Source: Crossiella sp. CA-258035 (GTDB lineage Bacteria; Actinomycetota; Actinomycetes; Mycobacteriales; Pseudonocardiaceae). Taken from it: a DNA stretch of 64,000 bases. The notes beneath the pieces are model-generated. The model was not told the DNA's origin, did not search any database, and saw only the letters and a program-made list of their open reading frames with translations. Below are positions 42,435 to 49,845 of the stretch, one piece after another (position 1 is the stretch's first letter; each line of letters opens with the position of its first letter). The DNA lies in assembly GCF_030064675.1 (NCBI RefSeq), contig NZ_CP116413.1, forward strand, positions 2,512,001-2,576,000, written 5' to 3'. Made by a program: the position numbers and the translations under genes.

Positions 42435-42451
42435 GTTGCGAATTATGCAAC
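42435..42451. promoter_or_regulatory. candidate operator between divergent catabolic operons
   Basis: GTTGC (42435-42439) and GCAAC (42447-42451) form an inverted repeat with a 7-nt AT-rich spacer in the only low-GC stretch nearby. Its place between the two divergent transcription units fits control by the IclR regulator encoded at 43526. Binding is inferred. Confidence 0.4.
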
Positions 42452-42533
42452 TGAGATTGCGCTATGTGATGCGTGGCTGTGTAGCATTCCGCTGAGCTGG
42501 TCGTCAACGTTGGCCGGGCCGGAGGGAACCTGA

Positions 42534-43529
42534 GTGGATGAGCTGAAACCCCCAGTTGATCGCGGGGTTGCGGACGTGGTGTGCCTGGGTGAGTCGATGG
42601 CCCTGTTCGTCCCGGCCGAGCCGGGGCCGACGCACGAGGTCACCACCTGGACCAGGACGGTCGGCGGCGCGGAGTCCAACGTGGCCTGCCACCTGGCCCG
42701 CTTCGGCTGGCACAGCCGCTGGGTCAGCGCGCTCGGCCAGGACGCCTTCGGCCAGGCCATCCTGGACCGGATCGGCTCCTTCGGCGTGGACACCGCCGAC
42801 GTGGCCAGGGACGAGCACCGCCCGACCGGCCTCTACGTCAAGGAGGCCGACGCCGGCGGCAGCACGGTGCGCTACTTCCGGCGCGGCTCGGCCGCCTCCG
42901 GCATGGGGCCGGAACTGTTGCAGACGCTCAACCTGGACCGCACCGCGCTGATCCACGTCTCCGGGATCACCGCCGCGCTCTCGGAGAGCTGCCTCGCGCT
43001 GCTCACCGCGATCCTGGACCCCTGGCGCGGCGACCGGCTGGTCTCCTTCGACCTGAACTGGCGCCCGGCGCTGTGGCGCGGCAGGGACACCTCGGTGCTG
43101 GCCGAGCTGGCCAACAAGGCCGACATCGTGCTGGTCGGCTCGGACGAGGCCGAGGCGCTCTGGGGCGTCGGCGACCCGGCCGCGCTGCGCGAGCTGCTGC
43201 CCGAACCGCGCACGCTGGTGGTCAAGCAGGCCGAGCAGGGCGCCACCCTGGTGGAGAACGGCAGCACCCACTTCGAGCCCGCGCTCAAGGTCGACGTGGT
43301 CGAGCCGGTCGGCGCGGGCGACGCCTTCGCCGCCGGGTTCCTCTCCGCGCACCTGGACGGCCTGGACGCCGCGCGCCGCCTCCGCCAGGGCCACCTCACC
43401 GCCGTCGGCTCCCTGCTGACCAGGGACGACGTCGGCGAGCCGGTGCCACTGCCGCGGCGGGCGGAGTTGCTCGCCGCGGACCCGGCGACCTGGGCGGCCA
43501 CCCACTTCACCGCGGGGGCACTGGCATGA
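42534..43529 (+). CDS. PfkB-family carbohydrate kinase (KDG kinase-like)
   Basis: A 331-aa ribokinase/PfkB kinase with the N-terminal GGAESNVACHLARFG motif and the C-terminal ATP/anion-hole motif PVGAGDAFAAGFL with catalytic Asp. The closest general type is 2-keto-3-deoxygluconate kinase. GTG 42534 start. Its stop overlaps the ATG of the IclR gene. The neighbourhood (GntP permease, D-aminoacylase, deaminase, Rid protein) is a known actinobacterial arrangement linking sugar-acid and D-amino-acid use; the exact substrate is unproven. Confidence 0.9.
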   Translation: MDELKPPVDRGVADVVCLGESMALFVPAEPGPTHEVTTWTRTVGGAESNVACHLARFGWHSRWVSALGQDAFGQAILDRIGSFGVDTADVARDEHRPTGLYVKEADAGGSTVRYFRRGSAASGMGPELLQTLNLDRTALIHVSGITAALSESCLALLTAILDPWRGDRLVSFDLNWRPALWRGRDTSVLAELANKADIVLVGSDEAEALWGVGDPAALRELLPEPRTLVVKQAEQGATLVENGSTHFEPALKVDVVEPVGAGDAFAAGFLSAHLDGLDAARRLRQGHLTAVGSLLTRDDVGEPVPLPRRAELLAADPATWAATHFTAGALA

Positions 43530-44278
43530 GCCAGAGCCTGGACCGCGCGCTGACCATCCTCACCGAGCTGGCCGGCGGCCGGCGCACGCTGGACGAGCTG
43601 GCCGCGGTGCTGGACGTGCACAAGTCCACCGCGCTGCGACTGCTGCGCACCCTGGAGGCGCGCCGGTTCGTGCAGCGCGAGGACGTGCGGCACTACCGGC
43701 TCGGCACCACGCTGTTCGACCTGGCGCACCGCGCGCTGGAGGAACGCGATGTGCGGCGCACCGTCGAGCCCGCGCTGCGTGAGCTGAACGCGAGCACCGG
43801 GCACACCGTGCACCTGGCCAGCTACGAGGGCGGCGAGGTGATCTACATCGACAAGTACGACAGCCGCCACCAGGTCCGGATGTACTCCAGGGTCGGCAAG
43901 AGCGCGCCGTTGCACTGCACCGCGGTGGCCAAGCTGCTGCTCTCCGCGCTGCCCGAACGCGAGCAGCGCCGGATCGTGGAGGGCATCACCTTCACCAAGC
44001 TGACCGCGAACACCATCACCGACCCCACCGCCTACCTGGCCGAGCTGCGCAAGGTCCGGGCCCAGGGCTACGCGGTGGACCGGTCCGAGCACGAGGACTT
44101 CATCCACTGCATCGGCGCGCCGATCCTGGGCGCCCGCGGCGAGGTGCTCGCCGCGGTGTCGATGTCGGTGCCGAAGATGCTGCTCGACTACGACGGCCTG
44201 CTCGCGCTGCTGCCCGAGCTGCGCGCCGCCGCCAGGACCGCCAGCGCCGCCTGCGGCTGGCGCCCGGACACCCCCTGA
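43526..44278 (+). CDS. IclR-family transcriptional regulator
   Basis: A 250-aa regulator: N-terminal winged helix (RTLDELAAVLDVHKSTALRLLRTLEAR, about 20-60) and C-terminal IclR effector domain (GHTVHLASYEGGEVIYIDKYDS, SAPLHCTAVAKLLLSAL, with the conserved pocket Cys). ATG 43526 overlaps the kinase stop by 4 bp. It likely controls the divergent catabolic operons through the inverted repeat near 42443, with a keto-sugar acid or D-amino-acid product as effector. Confidence 0.93.
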   Translation: MSQSLDRALTILTELAGGRRTLDELAAVLDVHKSTALRLLRTLEARRFVQREDVRHYRLGTTLFDLAHRALEERDVRRTVEPALRELNASTGHTVHLASYEGGEVIYIDKYDSRHQVRMYSRVGKSAPLHCTAVAKLLLSALPEREQRRIVEGITFTKLTANTITDPTAYLAELRKVRAQGYAVDRSEHEDFIHCIGAPILGARGEVLAAVSMSVPKMLLDYDGLLALLPELRAAARTASAACGWRPDTP

Positions 44279-44328
44279 GCTCCCCCCACAACACTGATCC
44301 CGCAACACCGACAAGGAGTCCCCGCACC

Positions 44329-44715
44329 ATGGCCAAGACCGAGATCCGCACCGAGAACGCGCCCACCCCGGTGGCCAACTTCTCCCAGGGCGTCCGCAAG
44401 GGCAACATCCTGCAGGTCGCGGGCCAGGTCGCCTTCGACCCGGCCACCGGCGCGATCGTCGGTGAGACCGTCGCCGAGCAGACCCGCCAGACCCTGAAGA
44501 ACGTGGCCGCCGTGCTGGAGGCCGGTGGCGCCAGCTTCGACGACGTGGTGATGGTCCGCGTCTACCTCACCGACACCGGCCACTTCGGCGAGATGAACGC
44601 GGTCTACAACGAGGTGATCAACTCCGGCCCGTTCTCCGGCCGCACCACGGTCTACGTGGGCCTGCCCGCCGGCCTGCTGGTCGAGATCGACGCGCTGGCC
44701 GTGCTCGGCGACTGA
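44329..44715 (+). CDS. Rid-family (YjgF/YER057c/UK114) protein
   Basis: A 128-aa Rid protein: NFSQGVRKGNILQVAGQV opening and VEIDALAVL end. RidA hydrolyses reactive enamine/imine intermediates such as 2-aminoacrylate, made by serine-type PLP deaminases, which fits the neighbouring D-serine deaminase-like gene. However, the residue before LP in YVGLPAG is Gly, where archetypal RidA has catalytic Arg105, so it may belong to an Arg-less Rid subgroup of different activity. It starts at ATG 44329 behind AAGGAG and follows the IclR gene by 50 bp. Confidence 0.88.
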   Translation: MAKTEIRTENAPTPVANFSQGVRKGNILQVAGQVAFDPATGAIVGETVAEQTRQTLKNVAAVLEAGGASFDDVVMVRVYLTDTGHFGEMNAVYNEVINSGPFSGRTTVYVGLPAGLLVEIDALAVLGD

Positions 44716-44879
44716 TCACCGCCGGTGACTGAACCTCGCGCCACTGCCCCGAGGGATACCGCGTCCGCTACCAACGCGTGAGATCCGTCCCCTGGTGGAG
44801 TGGCGCGGGATTGAGTCCCCGGCGGCGCCTGGGTTTGGTGGGAAGAGCAGACGTTCCACCAGCTCAGGAGGTTCACGCC

Positions 44880-45146
44880 ATGGCACACCGATCCCGCGTC
44901 GCCGGGTTTCTGATCGCCCTAGCCCTCGCCCTCGGCGGATCGGTGGCCCTGGCCGCCCCCGCCAGCGCGGACAGCTACGACTGCTACCAGTACCTCAGGC
45001 TGCACTACTGGGGCATCCACGAGGCGCACGAGGACGCCTGCCTCGACGGTGAACACGGATTCTTCGCCGACTGCGTCGACGAGCTCCGCGACCACGGCAT
45101 CCACCGCCGCTTTGCGATCAGGGCCTGCGAGCGCGCCGACTGGTGA
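44880..45146 (+). CDS. small secreted four-cysteine protein (88 aa)
   Basis: ATG 44880 is preceded by AGGAGG at 9 nt, a very strong ribosome site; an earlier in-frame start lacks one. Residues 1-31 form a Sec signal peptide (GFLIALALALGGSVALAAP, cleavage after ASA). The mature part of about 57 residues has four cysteines (DCYQY, DACLD, ADCVD, RACER), compatible with two disulfide bonds, and many charged residues. No family recognised. The stretch 44716-44879 holds no other gene. Confidence 0.75.
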   Translation: MAHRSRVAGFLIALALALGGSVALAAPASADSYDCYQYLRLHYWGIHEAHEDACLDGEHGFFADCVDELRDHGIHRRFAIRACERADW

Positions 45147-45186
45147 CCCCTGTCTGAACCCACCCGATCCGGGATACAAGGAGGGG

Positions 45187-45807
45187 GTGAAGCTCTACGC
45201 CGACCACGGGGCCCGCCGCACCGCCCAGCTGGTGGTCGACCTCGGTGCCCTGTTGATCATCGCCGTCAGCGTCTGGCTGGCCATGGACCTCTACGACCTG
45301 GTCAGCAAACTACGAGCGCCCGGCGTCGAGCTGGTCGAGGCGGGCGGTTCGCTGCGCGAGCTGTCCGCCTCGGCCGCCGCCCAGGCCGGGCGGTTGCCGC
45401 TGGTGGGGGACGAGCTGGCGGCCGCGCTGGGCCGGGGTTCGGCGGTGGCGGACCGGCTGGTGGACGCGGGGAACAAGCAGATGTCGGCGGTGGACTCGAC
45501 CGCGCTGTGGCTGAGCGCGCTGCTGGTGCTGGTCCCGGTGTCGCTGCTGCTGGTGTCCTGGCTGCCGCTGCGGGCCCGGTTCGTCCGCCAGGCCACCGCG
45601 GCCAGGCGGCTCGCCCGGCTGGGTGAAAGTCATGTCGACCTGCTGGCCCTGCGCGCCTTGGCAAATTTGCCGCTGCACACTCTCGCTGAACCGGGAATCG
45701 ACCTGGTGGGAGCGTGGCGGGCAGGGGATCGTGAGACCATGGCAAAATTGGCAGACAAAGAACTGCGCCGGGTCGGGTTACGTCTGGCAAAAAGCCATGT
45801 TCAATAG
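45187..45807 (+). CDS. membrane protein with two hydrophobic segments
   Basis: A 206-aa protein. One helix at about 15-35 (LVVDLGALLIIAVSVWLAMD) and a second at about 110-130 (WLSALLVLVPVSLLLVSWLPL) flank an Ala/Gly-rich helical extracytoplasmic region, with a basic cytoplasmic tail. GTG 45187 follows AAGGAGG by only a few nt, so the start is uncertain. The end overlaps the upstream context of the Uma2 gene. No family recognised. Confidence 0.7.
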   Translation: MKLYADHGARRTAQLVVDLGALLIIAVSVWLAMDLYDLVSKLRAPGVELVEAGGSLRELSASAAAQAGRLPLVGDELAAALGRGSAVADRLVDAGNKQMSAVDSTALWLSALLVLVPVSLLLVSWLPLRARFVRQATAARRLARLGESHVDLLALRALANLPLHTLAEPGIDLVGAWRAGDRETMAKLADKELRRVGLRLAKSHVQ

Positions 45808-45823
45808 CGGTATGGAGCGGGAT

Positions 45824-46405
45824 ATGGATATCGTCGACGGCATGGCCGCACTGCCCGATTGGATGCACCCTCCGCGTGAAGAGGGTTGGTATGCGGACGA
45901 CCTCGACAGCCTGCCTGAGGCGCCGAGGCACACCGAACTGATCGATGGGGCTCTCGTCTTCATGATGTCACCACAGCGGGCATGGCATGCCCGCATGGTC
46001 TCCGGTCTGCGGGCCAGACTTGCCGAACAGGCACCGGATGGTGTCCAGGTCTTCCATGAGATGACAATTCGACTGGACAAACGCAATCGGCCCGAGCCCG
46101 ATATCGTCGCCACCACCGCGCCCGTTGATGACGACTCAACCTGGTTCTCCCCGGCAGACGTCCTGCTCGCGGTCGAGGTGGTGTCGCCGGAATCTGAGCA
46201 CCGCGACCGCACCGTCAAGTTCCGCAAATACGCCGAGGCGGGCATTCCGCATTACTGGGTGGTCGAGCAGGAGGGCAAAGCCCCGCTGGTGCGGACGTAT
46301 GAGCTGGATATGCCGGCCGGTAGATACGCTCCGGCCGGCATCTTCCGCGGCACCCTGGAGCGACCGGTGCCATTCCCGATCACCCTGGACCTGAGCAAGG
46401 TGTAG
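45824..46405 (+). CDS. Uma2-family restriction-endonuclease-fold protein
   Basis: A 193-aa PD-(D/E)xK protein of the Uma2 family: TELIDGALVFMMSP, then EPDIVATT (Asp), LLAVEVVSPESEHRDR (Glu-x-Val), KFRKYAEAGIPHYWVV (Lys, conserved helix). ATG 45824 is chosen for GGAG 6 nt upstream; ATGs at 45797 and 45812 are in frame. The family is greatly expanded in actinobacteria and its targets are unknown. It ends directly against the convergent DUF1844 gene. Confidence 0.85.
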   Translation: MDIVDGMAALPDWMHPPREEGWYADDLDSLPEAPRHTELIDGALVFMMSPQRAWHARMVSGLRARLAEQAPDGVQVFHEMTIRLDKRNRPEPDIVATTAPVDDDSTWFSPADVLLAVEVVSPESEHRDRTVKFRKYAEAGIPHYWVVEQEGKAPLVRTYELDMPAGRYAPAGIFRGTLERPVPFPITLDLSKV

Positions 46406-46765
46406 TCAGTACACCGGTCCCGTGTACTTCTCGCCCGGCCCCTGCCCCGGCTCGTCCGGCACCGCCGAGGCCTCCCGGAACGCCTTCTGCAGCGCCTGCA
46501 GCCCGTCCCGCAGCGGCGCCGCGTGAATCCCCAGGTACTCCACTGACGCCGTGATCAAACCGGCCAGCGCGGTGATCAGCCTGCGCGCCTCGTCCAGGTC
46601 CAGGCGGTCGCTCTCGGCGGGGTCGGGGTCGGCCAGGCCGAGCTTCTCGGCGGCGGCGGACATCAGCATGACCGCGGCGCGGCTGATCACCTCGATGCTG
46701 GGGACGTCGGACAGCTCGCGCACGGGGTCGGGGTCGGAGCCCTCGATTGGGTGGGACGTACTCAC
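46406..46765 (-). CDS. DUF1844-domain protein
   Basis: A 119-aa protein with the DUF1844 helical domain ([45 protein letters not shown]). GTG 46765 is used; an upstream GTG at 46843 is possible. In actinobacteria this gene is a conserved neighbour of infC, divergent as here. Function unknown. Confidence 0.88.
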   Translation of the reverse strand: MSTSHPIEGSDPDPVRELSDVPSIEVISRAAVMLMSAAAEKLGLADPDPAESDRLDLDEARRLITALAGLITASVEYLGIHAAPLRDGLQALQKAFREASAVPDEPGQGPGEKYTGPVY

Positions 46766-46946
46766 ACCTGCTACGATTCCACGAGCGACCAGCCCCCGCG
46801 CACGTGGGGGCGGCAAGTGGAGCCCCGCTCCCACCCGAGTCACCGCTTGAGGTGTCCGGGTCCGGTCAGGTAGTCGACCCAGGTCAGACTACCCGTGCGC
46901 GATCCTCGCCGGTGACGGCGGGTGATCGCGAGATCGGAAATGGGCG

Positions 46947-47043
46947 GGCCCCGTGCGCGGAACAATGCGCCGGGGCCTCGTCGTTGTGTCGGGGTTCTTC
47001 CTGTCGCGGTGCGCGCGAGCTACCGCCAAACCGAGGAGGCCCC
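46947..47043 (+). promoter_or_regulatory. structured infC leader with two alternative stems
   Basis: GGCCCCG (46947-46953) pairs with CGGGGCC (46971-46977) to form a hairpin. The same 3' arm extended, GGGGCCTC (46972-46979), is also fully complementary to GAGGCCCC (47036-47043), which overlaps the infC Shine-Dalgarno and abuts the start codon. The two pairings are mutually exclusive, so the leader can in principle switch the ribosome site on or off. Autogenous control by IF3 or a ligand is inference. Confidence 0.5.
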
Positions 47044-47616
47044 ATCAGCTCCGAAACACGCATCAACGACCGCATCCGGGTACCCGAGGTCCGTCTGGTC
47101 GGACCCGCGGGTGAGCAGGTCGGCATCGTCCGCATCGAGGACGCGCTGCGACTTGCCGAGGAAGCGGACCTCGACCTCGTCGAGGTGGCCCCACAGGCAC
47201 GACCGCCGGTCTGCAAGCTCATGGACTACGGCAAGTTCAAGTACGAGAGCGCGCAGAAGGCCCGCGAGTCCCGTCGCAACCAGCAGATGACGGTCATCAA
47301 GGAGCAGAAGCTCCGGCCGAAGATCGACTCGCACGACTACGAGACCAAGAAGGGGCACATCGTCCGCTTCCTCGGTCAGGGGCACAAGGTCAAGGTGACC
47401 ATCATGTTCCGTGGTCGTGAGCAGTCCCGGCCCGAGCTGGGTTTCCGCCTGCTGCAGCGCCTCGCGGAGGACGTCGCCGACCTGGGTGTCGTTGAGTCCA
47501 GCCCCAAGCAGGACGGCCGGAACATGATCATGGTTCTGGCTCCGCACAAGAACGTGAAGCCGCGCACCGCCACCAAGGCGGACGCGGAGACCGAGCAGGA
47601 CGCGGCGGCGGAGTAA
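47044..47616 (+). CDS. infC: translation initiation factor IF-3
   Basis: A 190-aa IF3: N-terminal domain ([14 protein letters not shown]) and C-terminal domain ([37 protein letters not shown]) joined by a basic linker, plus a short acidic tail. No ATG, GTG or TTG lies at the conserved N-terminus; ATC at 47044, behind GAGGAGG, is the start. Non-canonical ATT/ATC starts are known for infC and let IF3 repress its own synthesis. It heads the infC-rpmI-rplT ribosomal operon. Confidence 0.95.
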   Translation: MSSETRINDRIRVPEVRLVGPAGEQVGIVRIEDALRLAEEADLDLVEVAPQARPPVCKLMDYGKFKYESAQKARESRRNQQMTVIKEQKLRPKIDSHDYETKKGHIVRFLGQGHKVKVTIMFRGREQSRPELGFRLLQRLAEDVADLGVVESSPKQDGRNMIMVLAPHKNVKPRTATKADAETEQDAAAE

Positions 47617-47633
47617 CTCCGCGCGTTCTGCGA

Positions 47634-47688
47634 GCAACGCGGGCACCCTCGCCCGCGTTGCGGGCCGGTTCCCCCGGCGGGAACCGGC
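47634..47688 (+). terminator. two tandem hairpins between infC and rpmI
   Basis: A perfect 11-bp stem (47634-47644 with 47651-47661) is followed by a perfect 10-bp stem (47664-47673 with 47679-47688). They may attenuate or process the infC transcript before rpmI. Confidence 0.5.
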
Positions 47689-47738
47689 TGGCCCCGTGCT
47701 GCCCCTGTGGCGGCGCCAGCAAACGAACGAGGACGGAC

Positions 47739-47933
47739 ATGCCCAAGCAGAAGACCCACAAAGGCACCTCGAAGCGCATCCGGGTGACCGGCAGCGGCAA
47801 GCTGATGCGGGAGAAGACGGGGCGCCGTCACAAGCTGGAGCGCAAGAGCTCCCAGCTGACCCGCCGTCTTGAGGGCACCGAGGTCGTCTCGAAGAACGAC
47901 GCTCCCCGCCTCAAGCGCCTGCTCGGCCTCTGA
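47739..47933 (+). CDS. rpmI: 50S ribosomal protein L35
   Basis: A 64-aa very basic protein starting [20 protein letters not shown] and ending RLKRLLGL, complete L35. ATG 47739 is chosen from family length; the frame is open 27 codons upstream but unconserved. It lies between infC and rplT as in nearly all bacteria. Confidence 0.97.
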   Translation: MPKQKTHKGTSKRIRVTGSGKLMREKTGRRHKLERKSSQLTRRLEGTEVVSKNDAPRLKRLLGL

Positions 47934-48005
47934 CGGCCACCCCAGACCGACTTTTCCACCTGGGACCGCCCCACTCCGGTCCCACTTGATTGACAGGATG
48001 TACCC

Positions 48006-48386
48006 GTGGCACGCGTCAAGCGGGCAGTGAACGCCCAGAAGAAGCGCCGTACGATTCTGGAGCAGGCCAGCGGCTACCGCGGTCAGCGCTCGCGGATGTA
48101 CCGCAAGGCGAAGGAGCAGGTGCTCCACTCGCTCAACTACGCCTACCGGGACCGCCGTGCCCGCAAGGGTGACTTCCGCAAGCTGTGGATCACGCGTATC
48201 AACGCGGCCGCTCGCGCGAACGGGATCACCTACAACCGCTTCATCCAGGGCCTGAACCTGGCCGGCGTCGAGGTGGACCGCAAGATCCTGGCCGAGCTGG
48301 CCGTCAGCGACTCGGCGGCCTTCGCGGCCCTCGTCGAGGTCGCGCGCGAGGCCCTGCCCGCCGACCGGAACGCGGCGGCCTCCTGA
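48006..48386 (+). CDS. rplT: 50S ribosomal protein L20
   Basis: A 126-aa L20 with the typical start [15 protein letters not shown], then [19 protein letters not shown] and [23 protein letters not shown] 48006. It binds 23S rRNA early in assembly and in some bacteria represses the operon. The 3' end is followed within about 40 bp by the SpoU methylase. Confidence 0.97.
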   Translation: MARVKRAVNAQKKRRTILEQASGYRGQRSRMYRKAKEQVLHSLNYAYRDRRARKGDFRKLWITRINAAARANGITYNRFIQGLNLAGVEVDRKILAELAVSDSAAFAALVEVAREALPADRNAAAS

Positions 48387-48427
48387 CCCGCCACCAGGCG
48401 AACAGCACCAGCCGACCCGGGGCCGTC

Positions 48428-49237
48428 CTGACCGAACGGACGCCCCGGGTCGCTGCTGCTCGCCAGCTGACCCGCCGCCAGGGCCGGGACCGCGCGGGCC
48501 GCTTCCTCGCCGAGGGCGCGCAGGCGGTCCGGGAAGCGCTGGGCTGGGCAGGTGCAGGCCGCGGCCAGGTGCACGAGCTGTTCGTCACCGAGGTCGCCGC
48601 CGGGCGCAACGCCGACCTGCTGCACGCCGCGGACGCGGCCGGGATCCGGATCAGCGAGATCACCGAACGGGCTGCCGAAGGGCTGTCCGAGACGGTCACC
48701 CCGCAGGGCGTCATCGCCGTCTGCGACCGGGTCGAGGTCACCATGGCCGAGGCGCTGCACGGCAGTCCCCGGCTGGTCGCCGTGCTCGTCGGCATCGCCG
48801 ACCCCGGCAACGCGGGCACCGTGGTCCGGGTCGCCGACGCGGCAGGCGCGGACGCGGTGATCTTCGCAGGTGACACCGTGGACGTGCACAACGGCAAGTG
48901 CGTGCGCGCCTCCACCGGCAGTGTCTTCCACCTGCCGATCGCCCGGTCCCGGGACACCGCCTCGGTTCTCCAGGCATGCGCGGAGGCGGATCTGCGCCTG
49001 GTCGCCGCCGACGGCAACACCGAGGCCGACCTGGACACCGCCGATGATCGGGGCGAGCTGGCCGTGCCGACGGCCTGGCTGTTCGGCAGCGAGGCGCACG
49101 GCGTGCCCCAGGATGTGTTGGCAGCGGCCGACATCGCGCTCAAGGTGCCCATCCACGGCGCCGCGGAGAGCCTGAACCTGGCCACCGCCGCCGCGGTCTG
49201 CCTCTACGCCAGCGCGCGCGCCCAGCGCCGCGGCTGA
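48428..49237 (+). CDS. SpoU/TrmH-family RNA 2'-O-methyltransferase
   Basis: The product has an N-terminal substrate-binding domain (LTRRQGRDRAGRFLAEGAQAV) and a SPOUT domain with motif 1 NAGTVVRVADAAGAD, motif 2 GSEAHGVP and motif 3 LNLATAAAVCLYA. It probably methylates 23S rRNA; the homologue in M. tuberculosis (tsnR) also follows rplT. The conserved protein begins near LTERTPRVAAARQL, where no ATG, GTG or TTG exists. CTG at 48428 is proposed. The nearest ordinary starts are GTG 48185, deep inside rplT, and a GTG near 48570, which would remove the N-terminal domain. Confidence 0.88.
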   Translation: MTERTPRVAAARQLTRRQGRDRAGRFLAEGAQAVREALGWAGAGRGQVHELFVTEVAAGRNADLLHAADAAGIRISEITERAAEGLSETVTPQGVIAVCDRVEVTMAEALHGSPRLVAVLVGIADPGNAGTVVRVADAAGADAVIFAGDTVDVHNGKCVRASTGSVFHLPIARSRDTASVLQACAEADLRLVAADGNTEADLDTADDRGELAVPTAWLFGSEAHGVPQDVLAAADIALKVPIHGAAESLNLATAAAVCLYASARAQRRG

Positions 49238-49334
49238 CCTGCCACCGGCAGTTCTGCCCACCGGGACGCTGTTCGCGGCCGGGGTTTTCGGGAGTATGAA
49301 ACGGGAAACCCTGCCCCGACTGGAGGCTGCTCCG

Positions 49335-49844
49335 ATGCCGGTGCCACTCGGCGACCTGTCCGACCTGCCCGCCACCACCAGGATGTTGCTCGCCGCCGAC
49401 GGCTCGACCACGGCCCTGCTGGAAGCCCTGCTGAGCGCGCCGCTGACCGCGGTGATCGACCGGCAGGAGACGCACACCGCGAACTCGGTTCCGGTGCCAC
49501 TACGCGAAAAACTGCGCACCGCGCGCGGTGGCGGATATGTGCACCGGCACAGCCGCCTGGTCACCCCTGCCAACCAGGTGGTCAGCATCAACCTGGTGCT
49601 GCTGCCGCGTCAGGAGGCCGACGCCCTGCTCCCGCCCGGCCAGCGTCCGCTGGGCCGCCACCTCACCGGCAACCGGCTCAGCGCGGGCCGGGAGGCGCTG
49701 GGCCGGTTCACCGCGCACTGGCCACCCCGGTCGGGGCTGGAACGTTGTGTGGGCAAGGACTACCTCATCCACCTGCGCTCCGGCGCCCGCATCTACGTCC
49801 GCGAGCTGTTCAACCCCTGCCTGGTGCCCACGACGCCGAACTGA
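49335..49844 (+). CDS. probable chorismate lyase-like (DUF98-type) protein
   Basis: A 169-aa protein opening with TTRMLLAADGSTTALLEALL and containing a Gln-rich strand (AVIDRQETH) and a PLGRHL segment. The pattern resembles the chorismate pyruvate-lyase-like family, though key residues cannot be assigned by eye. ATG 49335 is chosen because GGAGG lies 8 nt upstream; ATG 49296 is in frame but has the ribosome site too close. It is convergent with the TPR gene. Substrate unknown. Confidence 0.6.
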   Translation: MPVPLGDLSDLPATTRMLLAADGSTTALLEALLSAPLTAVIDRQETHTANSVPVPLREKLRTARGGGYVHRHSRLVTPANQVVSINLVLLPRQEADALLPPGQRPLGRHLTGNRLSAGREALGRFTAHWPPRSGLERCVGKDYLIHLRSGARIYVRELFNPCLVPTTPN

Positions 49845-49845
49845 C

